Origin: Lachnospiraceae bacterium
GTDB lineage: Bacteria; Bacillota; Clostridia; Lachnospirales; Lachnospiraceae
Reading direction: 5' to 3'
Assembly (NCBI GenBank): GCA_017448245.1
Contig: JAFSLV010000003.1
Location: 1-35,721, forward strand
Length of the DNA stretch: 35,721 nucleotides
A program made the translations under genes and the position numbers. The notes under the pieces were generated by a model that searched no databases, was not told the DNA's origin, and saw only the letters and a list, made by a program, of their open reading frames with translations. Shown piece after piece: positions 7,578 through 14,933 of this stretch (positions are counted from its first letter, which is position 1; every line of letters begins with the position of its first letter).

Positions 7578-9287
7578 TCAGTAGCGGTATTTCCGGATGT
7601 CGCCGGTGAGACGTCCGGTCTGTTCGACGTTGTCGACGGAGGTCTGCTCGAGGGAGCGGATCTCTTCGCTGATCGCGCCGGAGGAGGCGCTGAGCTGTTC
7701 GATCATCTGTGCGCTCTCGTTGACGGCTGCGGTAATGCCTCCGATGTTGTCGTTGATGCCCGCGATGGTCGAAGAGATCGTCGCGGACTGGTCGCGCATG
7801 TCACGCATGTACTGCTGCACGGCCTGCATGGTGTCACCGTAGTCTTTGCCGATATTTACGAAACGGTCATAGTCGCCGACCACGCGCTCTCCGATATAAT
7901 TGCTCATCTCCATGCTCGAAGCAGACAGCCGTTCCACAGCGGCGACGACATTGTTATTGATCGTGCTGATCTGTTCGACCGCGGAAGTGATGGCGCTTGA
8001 CATCTTTTCGACTTCCGTTGCGACGACCGCAAAGCCCTTGCCCTGGTCACCGGCCCTGGCCGCTTCGACCTGTGCGTTCAGGGAGAGGATCTTGGTCTGG
8101 GACGCAATCTCATTGATGCGCGTTGCAATCTCATGGACTTCCTCGATCGATTTGGCGTCTTCATTGGCGGAGCGGATCTCCTCATCGAGTTTTTGGATCT
8201 CCGCAAGCGCCTTTTCCCTGTGGTCGACCGCCATGCGGGCCGCATCGTCCGCACGAAGGGCCGCCTGCTGTGTCTGCTGTTCGACTTCGCCGATCTGTGC
8301 GGCAAAATCATTGACGGCGGAGGAGGCGTGCGCAAGCTCCGTGGAGACGGATTCACTCGAGGCAGAGCATTCCTCCATATTGGCGCTGATCGACACGATA
8401 TGATCGCCCATTTCGCGGATGGTGCGGACGTTCTGCCCGATGGAGCCCTGCACGGATTCCTGGGAGTGCAGAATATTTTCGGAGGTGCCGGCGACCTGCC
8501 GCACGAGATTGCGGATCTGTCCGGTAAAGGTATTGATGTGGCCGGCAATGACTTCAAACTCGTCACCGGATCGCTGCTCGATTTCCCTGGTCAGATCGCC
8601 CGAGCCGTCCGTCAGGTCGACGAGCTTGGTATTGAGCCTGCGGAAGCTTGCGCGCAGGTGCGTACAGATCAGCATGATGATGAGGAGAGAGACGGCCGTG
8701 ATGATGATACAGACGACAACGATCGTCATAATCAGGGCCTTTGTCTGTCCCTCGACCCAGTCAAAGCTCAGGTCCACCGCGGCGGCACCGACGATGCGGC
8801 TGCCGTCATAGACCGGCGCATAGGCGCTTAAGTGCGTGCCCCACTCGTCCGTATAGGGGACTTCGTCCGCGAGCACTTCTCCTTCAAAGGCCGCGAGCGT
8901 CGAATCACTCCATTCGAATTCTTCGCCGATGCCGGCCGGCTCGTCCGGGTCGGAGTCCACGACAAAGACGGCGACCAGATCGCTATCGGGGCGCAGTGTA
9001 TAGATGTATTCGATGCCGGCATTGTCACGGAAGAGAATCAGATCTTCCAGCACCGCCTGAAAGGCTTCGGATTCTTCATCGCCCTCTTCGATGCTGTCGA
9101 GCAGGGCACCGTCGATCGAGGCCGCCGCACAGGCCGCAAGATTGGCCGCGTTTTCGCGGATCTGTGACATCATAATGCCGGAGGCTCTTCTGTAGAGAAT
9201 CATACCGAGGACCACATTGGCGACGATCACCAGAGCGGTCATGATCAGAAACAGTTGTGTGGCAACGCTGATACGACGTACTTTCAT
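7578..9287 (-). CDS. Methyl-accepting chemotaxis protein
   Basis: The 569-residue receptor has TM1 at about 10-32, an extracytoplasmic sensor of ~145 residues of small Cache-like character (IEYIYTLRPDSDLVAVFVVDSD, then APVYDGSRIVGAAAVD), TM2 at about 186-208, a HAMP linker (SFRRLNTKLVDLTDGSGDL), and a long cytoplasmic coiled coil. The signalling tip reads QTKILSLNAQVEAARAGDQG then KGFAVVA, the canonical CheA/CheW-binding hairpin. The start has a good AGGAGGG site. It lies inside the selenium/hydroxylase operon between ygfK and the hydroxylase gene, so it may sense the hydroxylase substrate or a product; that is inference from position. No other chemotaxis gene is in the window. Confidence 0.9.
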   Translation of the reverse strand: MKVRRISVATQLFLIMTALVIVANVVLGMILYRRASGIMMSQIRENAANLAACAAASIDGALLDSIEEGDEESEAFQAVLEDLILFRDNAGIEYIYTLRPDSDLVAVFVVDSDPDEPAGIGEEFEWSDSTLAAFEGEVLADEVPYTDEWGTHLSAYAPVYDGSRIVGAAAVDLSFDWVEGQTKALIMTIVVVCIIITAVSLLIIMLICTHLRASFRRLNTKLVDLTDGSGDLTREIEQRSGDEFEVIAGHINTFTGQIRNLVRQVAGTSENILHSQESVQGSIGQNVRTIREMGDHIVSISANMEECSASSESVSTELAHASSAVNDFAAQIGEVEQQTQQAALRADDAARMAVDHREKALAEIQKLDEEIRSANEDAKSIEEVHEIATRINEIASQTKILSLNAQVEAARAGDQGKGFAVVATEVEKMSSAITSAVEQISTINNNVVAAVERLSASSMEMSNYIGERVVGDYDRFVNIGKDYGDTMQAVQQYMRDMRDQSATISSTIAGINDNIGGITAAVNESAQMIEQLSASSGAISEEIRSLEQTSVDNVEQTGRLTGDIRKYRY

Positions 9288-9344
9288 GGCGCCCTCCTTG
9301 TGGAATACCCTGTTTTTTAGGGATATCGGTTGTCTCCCGGTTTC

Positions 9345-12300
9345 CTACATAATGTAAGTATAATCCCTTCGGACCGTCCGAATCAAGCCGAGGATTTCTT
9401 CCGGGAGGTCATTGTTCCGGTGTGCCATATCGATTTCTTGTACCTCACCGTCGAGACGCAAAAGCATCCGCTCTTCCGGAAGCATAAGGAACCCTTCGTT
9501 TTCGCTGTGATCAAAATCTTCTTTTGACCAAAAGAGCGTGAATTTTTCTTTATAAGGGCGCGCGTCATAGGGACAAAAGACCGCGCAGTTGCCGCATTCG
9601 TTGCACATGCCGTCGATATGGAGGATCTGTGTGCGCGGGAAGCCGTCCACGCGAAGGGCGATGTTGGCGCGGTTGGGGCAGACTTCCGCACAGGTCTCGC
9701 AGACGGTTGCGCAGCCGAGGCATCCCGTGTCTGTGTCGAGGCTTTCCCGGCCGACGATGATGCCGTGACGCGCGCGAAGAGAGGGTTCCACGGATTCGTT
9801 TGCAATGTTGGCGTCGGCGAAGCGGTCAAACGCTATACCGGATAAAGCGCGGGATACTCTCTGTGCGTCCGCGATTGCTTTGACGACCGTGGCGGGGCCT
9901 GCCTTGCAGTCGCCTGCCGCGTAGATATGCGGAACGGTAGTCTGCAGGTTTTCGTCAAGCACGGGGCGATTTCTGTCATCCAGCGCACAGCCTGCGGCTT
10001 TGTACAGCGAAGGGTCGATCTGTTCACCGACGGCTAAAATCACGAGATCGGCTTTTACATCGGTACGTTCGCCGGAATCCTCCGGCGCACGTCTGCCGCT
10101 TGCGTCCGGTTCGCCGAGTTTCATCACCTTACATTCGAGCATCCCGTCCTTTACGCCGACGGGGGCAAGAAGCTCACGGAATACCACGCCGTCGGCAAGC
10201 GCCATCTGCAGTTCCTCTTCGTCGGCAGGCATGTAGCGTTTGGTGCGGCGGTAGACGATGGAGACTTCTTCGACGCCGGGGATGCGCTTCGCGGCGCGGG
10301 CGCAGTCCATGGCGGTGTTGCCGCCACCGATGACGGCGAGATGCTTCAGGTTTCGCCCTTCGAGGGACGCTGTGAACCGGCTGCCACGGTGAGGTATGCA
10401 TCCGCTTCGCTCTGATTTCGCCAAACACTCCGCCGAGCCTGTAGTCTCGGCTCCGTGACGAACAAGCCGCTCAGCGGAAGGCATACACTCACCGGGCGCG
10501 CCGGAGGACAGTTCTTGCGCTGATGCGGCAGGGGCATTCACCCCGGTATCAGATTGCTTAATTTCCCGGAGAAAGTCGAGCGAATTAACAGCGTCGCCGT
10601 ATTCCAGCGGGGAAGTGCCGTGGGCCCAGGCGCCGGTGGCGATAATGACATCCGTGTATCCGTCGGAGAGGAGGGATGCCGGGTCTGTGATTTCTGTGTT
10701 GAATTTTAATTGTACGTTTGCAGAATCATCGGAATCATTCGCGGAAGCCGATATGATTTCCGGAAGGCTGAGTGCGATATCATTGTCGATGGCTTCCGCA
10801 GCAATGCGAAAGTCCGGGATCACGTGACGCACCACGCCGCCGAGCGCATCCGTCTTTTCGAAGATCGTGACGGGAACGCCCGCGCGTGTCAGAAACGCCG
10901 CGGCCGCGATCCCCGCCGGCCCGCCGCCGATGACGGCGACATGTCCGGCGAAATCAGAGCGAAGCGGAATCATCGTCCGCCGAGGCAGTCGGCTCACTGT
11001 CTCGAATGCATTCTCTGCCGCGGTAAGCTTGGCCCCGCGGATATCCACCGCGGATTCGTAGTGGTTGCGCATGCATTTGTTGCCGCAGGTATGCGGACAG
11101 ATCGTGCCCGTGATAAAGGGCAGCGGATTTCGCTCGAGAATGATCTGCAGCGCCTTGGCGTAATCGCCGTCATCGACGGCGGCAAGGTAGGCCGGGATAT
11201 CCTGACCGATCGGACAGCCGTCCGAGCATGGTGCCGCAAAGCAGTCAAGAAGCGGCAGCTGCTTTTTCATCTTGCGGTCCGGCAGAGGCTTGAAGGGCTT
11301 GCGGTAGTACGGATCGTTCTCCGCCGAGTCACTTAAGGAGGCAACCGCGGAGACGTCGAGGCGCCGCACGGAAAGGTCCTCATACAGCGCCGCGATCTGC
11401 GTAAAACGGTCGTATCCGCCCGGTTTCAAAAGCGTCGTCGCCATCGTAACGGGACGGATCCCCGCTTCAAGGAGAGGAAGGATGTTCAATGCGTCCGCGC
11501 CGCCGGAAAAGGAGACGGGAAGTGCACCGTCAAAGGCCATGGCGATCCGCTTTGCGACCTCCACGGTCAGTACATAGAGTGCACGTCCGGACATATACAT
11601 CTCTTCACTCGGAAGCTCACCGGCGGTCACGTCGACGGGAAAGGTATTCGTGAGCTTGACGCCGAAGGCGAGACCCTTTTCGTTGCCGAGTGCCTGCAGC
11701 CTTTGCAGCATCGGCACGGCATCTTCCCATTGCAGGTCTTCCCGGAAATGATGATCATCGAAAGCGATATAGTCATAGCCCAGCCGGTCCAGGCGTTCTC
11801 TCGCAAACGCATATCCGAGAAGCGTCGGATTGCATTTCACATACGTATGCAGTCCCTTTTCCCGCATCAGATAAGTCGCGATGCGTTCGATCTCCTCCGG
11901 CGGACATCCGTGCAGCGTCGACTCCGTGATGGAGGAGGAAACGGCCGGAGAGACGGCCCGGACATATGCTTCGTCAATGTTTTGAAAAGAGGAGAGGTGC
12001 GTAAGCGTCCAGTCCGTGCATTCCTTCCATACGGCCAAAGAGGACGCGTCCTTCATCCCCTCGATGAAGCGGTCGATCTTTTCGGACTGTATGCCCTTTA
12101 AGTCATAGCCGACGGACATGTTGAAGACAAAACCGTCCGGTGCGCCCAGCCCGTATTCGACGGCAAGAAGCTTGCAGGCAAACCAGGCTTTGACATATTC
12201 GTCGAGCGCCTGCGGCACGGTGAGCTCCGTCGACCATTCGCAGTTGTAACCTTCGTCATAGGCGATGATGCAGGGCTTATTGATGCAGGCGGAGAGTTCC

Positions 12301-12590
12301 TCGCCGTCCATGACCTGTACGGTCTTCAGTTCAAAAAAGCGTGCGCCGGCCGCGTAAGCGGCGATGATATTTTGCGCGAGCTGCGTGTGGGGGCCGGCGG
12401 CGGGTCCGAAGGGCGCTTCCGGCTGCCCGTTTTGCTCCGCACCGGCAGAGGCCGGAGGGAGCGGCGCGCCGTCTTTTTTTGAGTAACCGGTATACGGTGT
12501 TACACCGAAGATCTTTCCGTCCCGTATGTATTCGGACAGAATCCAATGCATCAGTTTTGCAAAGGGGACCGGACGCATGATATCGCTCAT
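9345..12590 (-). CDS. ygfK: YgfK-type putative selenate reductase / NAD(P)H-dependent Fe-S flavoprotein
   Basis: The 1081-residue product matches the YgfK family that travels with selenium-dependent hydroxylases. An N-terminal TIM-barrel-like region carries GPAAGPHTQLAQN and FELKTVQVMDGEE. A cysteine-rich GltD-like segment follows (CSDGCPIGQDIP, CPHTCGNKCMRNHYE), then an FAD Rossmann fold (VAVIGGGPAG), an NAD(P)H Rossmann fold (LAVIGGGNTAMD), and two ferredoxin-like clusters at the end (CLGCATVCETCAEVCP, CNECGNCAVFCP). The start at 12590 is chosen because AAGGAG precedes it; the frame extends 15 residues further to 12635 without a ribosome site. Odd features: a ~65-residue in-frame insertion before the second Rossmann fold, encoded largely by a palindromic repeat, and a related repeat piece before the first fold. 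The biochemical role is unproven in the family; electron transfer to or from the hydroxylase is plausible. Confidence 0.88.
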   Translation of the reverse strand: MSDIMRPVPFAKLMHWILSEYIRDGKIFGVTPYTGYSKKDGAPLPPASAGAEQNGQPEAPFGPAAGPHTQLAQNIIAAYAAGARFFELKTVQVMDGEELSACINKPCIIAYDEGYNCEWSTELTVPQALDEYVKAWFACKLLAVEYGLGAPDGFVFNMSVGYDLKGIQSEKIDRFIEGMKDASSLAVWKECTDWTLTHLSSFQNIDEAYVRAVSPAVSSSITESTLHGCPPEEIERIATYLMREKGLHTYVKCNPTLLGYAFARERLDRLGYDYIAFDDHHFREDLQWEDAVPMLQRLQALGNEKGLAFGVKLTNTFPVDVTAGELPSEEMYMSGRALYVLTVEVAKRIAMAFDGALPVSFSGGADALNILPLLEAGIRPVTMATTLLKPGGYDRFTQIAALYEDLSVRRLDVSAVASLSDSAENDPYYRKPFKPLPDRKMKKQLPLLDCFAAPCSDGCPIGQDIPAYLAAVDDGDYAKALQIILERNPLPFITGTICPHTCGNKCMRNHYESAVDIRGAKLTAAENAFETVSRLPRRTMIPLRSDFAGHVAVIGGGPAGIAAAAFLTRAGVPVTIFEKTDALGGVVRHVIPDFRIAAEAIDNDIALSLPEIISASANDSDDSANVQLKFNTEITDPASLLSDGYTDVIIATGAWAHGTSPLEYGDAVNSLDFLREIKQSDTGVNAPAASAQELSSGAPGECMPSAERLVRHGAETTGSAECLAKSERSGCIPHRGSRFTASLEGRNLKHLAVIGGGNTAMDCARAAKRIPGVEEVSIVYRRTKRYMPADEEELQMALADGVVFRELLAPVGVKDGMLECKVMKLGEPDASGRRAPEDSGERTDVKADLVILAVGEQIDPSLYKAAGCALDDRNRPVLDENLQTTVPHIYAAGDCKAGPATVVKAIADAQRVSRALSGIAFDRFADANIANESVEPSLRARHGIIVGRESLDTDTGCLGCATVCETCAEVCPNRANIALRVDGFPRTQILHIDGMCNECGNCAVFCPYDARPYKEKFTLFWSKEDFDHSENEGFLMLPEERMLLRLDGEVQEIDMAHRNNDLPEEILGLIRTVRRDYTYIM
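10359..10422 (-). repeat. Dispersed repeat, copy A (inside ygfK)
   Basis: Read on the minus strand, this stretch begins with 22 bases identical to positions 10947-10968 of the plus strand (around AAATCAGAGCGAAGCGGA). It then continues with clear but diverged similarity through GGCAGCCGGTTCAC and CCTCGAA. In the ygfK frame it encodes AKSERSGCIPHRGSRFTAS. The plus-strand reading of the other copy gives AKSERSGIIVRRGSRLTVS, so the two copies are inverted relative to each other. Confidence 0.75.
10387..10494. repeat. ~108-bp palindromic element translated in frame within ygfK
   Basis: The outer arms CGGTGAG (10387-10393) and CTCACCG (10488-10494) pair. Pairing continues imperfectly through GTATGCATCCGCT against AGCGGAAGGCATAC. 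A central stem GAGCC (10435-10439) / GGCTC (10449-10453) lies near the dyad centre. It supplies much of the insertion (about GECMPSAERLVRHGAE to CLAKSERSGCIP) that breaks up the spacing between the FAD and NAD(P)H domains. It resembles protein-coding palindromic repeats described in other bacteria, but I cannot place it in a named family. Confidence 0.7.
10947..11006 (+). repeat. Dispersed repeat, copy B (partial, inverted, inside ygfK)
   Basis: It begins with the 22 bases shared with copy A and continues with diverged similarity (GAGGCAGTCGGCTCACTG against GTGGCAGCCGGTTCACAG). The second palindrome arm is missing. It is translated in the opposite sense as SRLPRRTMIPLRSDFAG, directly before the FAD-binding VAVIGGGPAG motif. 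Confidence 0.65.
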
Positions 12591-12642
12591 GTCTGCTCCT
12601 TTTCTTACGGGGCCGCGCAGCAGGGTGCGCGTCATCCGTCAT

Positions 12643-13983
12643 TCAATAAGGTCTGTTGTTGAGTTCGCTCCAGAGTTTTTTGCTCTGTTCCAGGGTCCGG
12701 GCGTTGATTTTGTCTTCGTCGATGCCGACAAAGGCACGGTCTTTCCATACAACGCGTCCGTTGACGATCGTTGTGCGGCAGTTTTTTCCCGTCATGCCAA
12801 AGATCATGTGGCCGTCGATGTTTTCGTCCGAGAAAGGCGTGAACGGCTTGTAATCCATGACGATCACGTCCGCCGCACAGTCCTTGCGCAGCATCCCGAG
12901 CGGTGTGCCAAAGTATTGCGAAGCAATCCTTGCGTTATTGTCAAAGAGCATCGTCACACCTTCGCCCCATGCGACATCGGGGAGACAGGCGTGATGACGC
13001 TGGATCGCAAGAAATACCTTGAGTGACTCGAGCATGTCGTGCGTATAGGCATCCGTTCCCATGCAGACGGGAATACCTTTTTCCATCATCTGCAGGACCG
13101 GCGCACAGCCGACGGCATTGCCCATATTGGATTCGGGATTGTTGACCACCCATGTTCCCGTTTCCCGGATGATGTCCATCTCCGCGGGATTGATATGGAT
13201 GCAGTGTCCGAGCATGGTTTTTTCACCGAGAATGCCGTTGTGTAACAGACGGTGGACGCTGCGCGTACCGTAGCGGCGCAGCGAATCGTACACATCATCC
13301 ATGCCCTCCGAGACGTGGATATGAAAGCCGGTGAGGCCGTTGTTTTCCTCAACCATTTTTTCAAAGGTGGCGTCCGAAATCGTAAAGAGCGCATGTCCGC
13401 CGAACATCGCGGCGATCATGTCAGAGCCCTCCGCCGCGGCCCATCTGGCAAAGGAGCCGTTTTCACGGATGGCGGCAAGACATTTTTCCTCTCCGTCACG
13501 CTCCGATACCTCATAGCAGAGGCAGGCCCGGATCCCGAGCTCCGTACAGACATCCCGGATCGCAAAGAGCGAGCCTTCGATCTCCCTGTAGGAGGCATGA
13601 TGGTCAAAGATCGTCGTGACGCCGTTGCGTAGCGAGTCGAGGATCGTCGCATACGCGGAGGCTCTCGTGCCGTCGATGGTCAGATGCCGGTCGATGTTCC
13701 ACCAGGTGCCGTCCAGAATCTCATAGAAGCTGGACGGGTGGTTGCCCTCGATCGAAAGACCCCGGGCAAGTCCCGAGTAGATATGCGTATGCGCGTTGAT
13801 CAGCCCCGGCATGATGACACCGCCGTGCGCGTCGAGAAAGTCCGCGTCCGGATAAGCCTCCTTCATGCCGGACAGGGGGCCGACGTCGCGGATCAGCGTG
13901 CCGTCGATGACGACGGCGCCGTCTTCCAGATACGGGTTTAGAGGATCTCTTGTGATGACACGTCCGTTGCCAAGCAGTAACAT
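12643..13983 (-). CDS. ssnA: SsnA, amidohydrolase-family selenium metabolism protein
   Basis: The 446-residue product is a metal-dependent amidohydrolase of the SsnA type. It shows H65 and H67 in INAHTHIYSG, then GFHIHVSEG, LGHCIHI and MGTDAYTHDM, the expected metal and catalytic positions of the TIM-barrel deaminase/chlorohydrolase superfamily. SsnA is a regular neighbour of YgfK and selenium-dependent hydroxylases; its reaction is not established, though hydrolysis of an N-heterocycle or a related step is assumed. It is cytoplasmic. The start has GGAGGAAG seven bases upstream. It is first in the minus-strand operon, with ygfK starting 52 bases after its stop, and faces a YheO-like regulator across 113 bases. 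Confidence 0.88.
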   Translation of the reverse strand: MLLLGNGRVITRDPLNPYLEDGAVVIDGTLIRDVGPLSGMKEAYPDADFLDAHGGVIMPGLINAHTHIYSGLARGLSIEGNHPSSFYEILDGTWWNIDRHLTIDGTRASAYATILDSLRNGVTTIFDHHASYREIEGSLFAIRDVCTELGIRACLCYEVSERDGEEKCLAAIRENGSFARWAAAEGSDMIAAMFGGHALFTISDATFEKMVEENNGLTGFHIHVSEGMDDVYDSLRRYGTRSVHRLLHNGILGEKTMLGHCIHINPAEMDIIRETGTWVVNNPESNMGNAVGCAPVLQMMEKGIPVCMGTDAYTHDMLESLKVFLAIQRHHACLPDVAWGEGVTMLFDNNARIASQYFGTPLGMLRKDCAADVIVMDYKPFTPFSDENIDGHMIFGMTGKNCRTTIVNGRVVWKDRAFVGIDEDKINARTLEQSKKLWSELNNRPY

Positions 13984-14037
13984 AGGTCTTCCTCCGATGA
14001 CGGACGGGGTGCGGCCCGCCGTTACAAGAAAAAAAGT

Positions 14038-14066
14038 TTGTTGGAAAGAAAAAAATGTTTTATAAT
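14038..14066 (+). promoter_or_regulatory. Promoter of the YheO-like regulator, in the divergent ssnA intergenic region
   Basis: A perfect TATAAT (14061-14066) lies 17 bases from TTGTTG (14038-14043). The transcript would start near 14073, 24 bases before the ATG. A minus-strand promoter for ssnA must share this 113-base region, but I see no convincing hexamer pair for it. Confidence 0.55.
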
Positions 14067-14096
14067 GTCGTTACATAAAAGGAAAGGAGTCTTCCC

Positions 14097-14738
14097 ATGC
14101 GCGCTACCGAGCTGGACTTCTGTAAGCGGCTCGCCAAAGGGCTTGCGGCACAATTTGGCAAAAACTGCGAGATCGTCGTACATGATCTCCGGTCAAAGAC
14201 CGCGGAACATTCCGTTGTGGCGATCGAAAACGGACATGTGTCCGGCCGCAAGGTCGGTGACGGTCCGTCGCAGGTCGTGCTGGAGGCGATGAAGGGCCCG
14301 GCAGGCAGGCTCGACGACCGCTACTCTTATCTTACCAGAACTGCGGACGGAAAGGTACTAAAATCGTCTACAATTTATCTGCGGGATACCAAAGGAAACG
14401 TGACCGGTATCTTTTCGATCAATTACGATATCACCATGCTGCTGGCGATGGAGGAGTCGTTGCATACGCTGACGGACACGGGAGAGAGCGATAAACCGCC
14501 GCGGCAGATCACGGGCAACGTCGCGGCACTCCTCGACGAGCTCATTGACCAGAGCGTACGGCTCATCGGCAAGCCCGCAGCCGTCATGACCAAGGAGGAA
14601 AAGATCCGCGCGATCCGTTTTCTGGACGACAGCGGCGCGTTTCTGGTGACCAGGTCCGGTCCCAAGGTCTGCGCGTATTTCGGCATTTCCAAATATACCC
14701 TCTACAACTATATCGACGAGGCCAGGGCACAGGAATAA
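14097..14738 (+). CDS. YheO-like transcriptional regulator (PAS-like sensor plus HTH)
   Basis: The 213-residue protein has an N-terminal YheO/PAS-like domain (GKNCEIVVHDL, then SYLTRTADGKVLKSSTIYLRD and GIFSINYDIT) and a C-terminal helix-turn-helix (IRFLDDSGAFLVTRSGPKVC, AYFGISKYTLYNYI). This is the DauR/YheO architecture: a small-ligand sensor controlling nearby catabolic genes. An AAAGGAGT site precedes the ATG. It is divergent from ssnA and is the only regulator next to the selenium operon, so control of that operon is likely by position. The ligand is unknown, perhaps a purine or amino acid. Confidence 0.85.
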   Translation: MRATELDFCKRLAKGLAAQFGKNCEIVVHDLRSKTAEHSVVAIENGHVSGRKVGDGPSQVVLEAMKGPAGRLDDRYSYLTRTADGKVLKSSTIYLRDTKGNVTGIFSINYDITMLLAMEESLHTLTDTGESDKPPRQITGNVAALLDELIDQSVRLIGKPAAVMTKEEKIRAIRFLDDSGAFLVTRSGPKVCAYFGISKYTLYNYIDEARAQE

Positions 14739-14754
14739 GGATCGTTGCGGTGCA

Positions 14755-14776
14755 GGGGTCTGCTTGACAGAACCCC
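14755..14776. promoter_or_regulatory. Inverted repeat enclosing the -35 box of the iron operon
   Basis: GGGGT (14755-14759) pairs with ACCCC (14772-14776). CTG/CAG extends the stem with one bulged base, and TTGACA lies around the loop. It could be a repressor site over the promoter or a hairpin ending the regulator transcript. No T-run follows, which argues against a terminator on the plus strand. Confidence 0.45.
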
Positions 14777-14792
14777 CTCAGGAGACTAAAAT
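14764..14792 (+). promoter_or_regulatory. Near-consensus promoter of the 15-gene FTR1 operon
   Basis: TTGACA (14764-14769), a 17-base spacer and TAAAAT (14787-14792) form the best sigma-70-type promoter in the window. Transcription would begin near 14799, leaving a ~135-base leader that contains the repeat array before the ATG at 14934. Confidence 0.75.
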
Positions 14793-14800
14793 AGAGTATT

Positions 14801-14827
14801 GGTTAGTAACTGCTAACCGATTTTTTT
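14801..14827 (+). terminator. Hairpin plus T-run at the very 5' end of the operon leader (attenuator or operator)
   Basis: GGTTAG (14801-14806) and CTAACC (14813-14818) flank a 6-base loop, followed by GA and seven T residues. Structurally this is an intrinsic terminator, but it begins about two bases after the expected transcription start, which would give a transcript of under 30 bases. The dyad is also the first, related unit of the TTAG repeat array, so it may instead be a protein-binding operator. The GGTTAG/CTAACC half-sites recall DtxR/IdeR iron boxes, though the spacing differs. Confidence 0.5.
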
Positions 14828-14834
14828 GACCGGG

Positions 14835-14914
14835 AATTAGTCATGGCTAATTATAATTAGCCATGCTGATCCGAAATTAGAGGCGGCGATCCGGGGTTAG
14901 ACGGATCAATCTGC
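14835..14914 (+). repeat. Four 20-bp direct repeats in exact phase (iteron-like array)
   Basis: Units at 14835, 14855, 14875 and 14895 each begin RRTTAG. The second and third read AATTAG, ten bases ending CGAT/TGAT, then CCGR; the first and second share CATG followed by CT or GCT. TTAG falls at 14837, 14857, 14877 and 14897, spaced exactly 20 bases. A fifth related unit (GGTTAGTAACTGCTAACCGA) is at 14801-14820. The period is close to two helical turns, so proteins bound to each unit would lie on one DNA face. Confidence 0.7.
14842..14865. promoter_or_regulatory. Perfect 24-bp palindrome in the operon leader
   Basis: CATGGCTAATTA (14842-14853) is followed directly by its exact reverse complement TAATTAGCCATG (14854-14865). 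It straddles the first and second 20-bp repeats. A likely dimeric regulator site, or an RNA stem without a loop if transcribed. Placement before an iron-uptake operon suggests metal-responsive control, which is inference. Confidence 0.6.
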
Positions 14915-14933
14915 CGGGCAGAGGTGGCAGGAC

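Noticed and set aside
9303-9330. Terminator between ygfK and the chemoreceptor gene (ACCCT/AGGG around a T-rich loop)
   Set aside because: The stem is only 4-5 bp with no T-run on the minus strand; the genes look co-transcribed.
12591-12635. 15-residue N-terminal extension of YgfK
   Set aside because: There is no ribosome site before 12635, while AAGGAG stands at the right distance before 12590.
14835-14914. CRISPR array
   Set aside because: The units are only 20 bases, directly adjoining with no separate spacers, and no cas genes are near.
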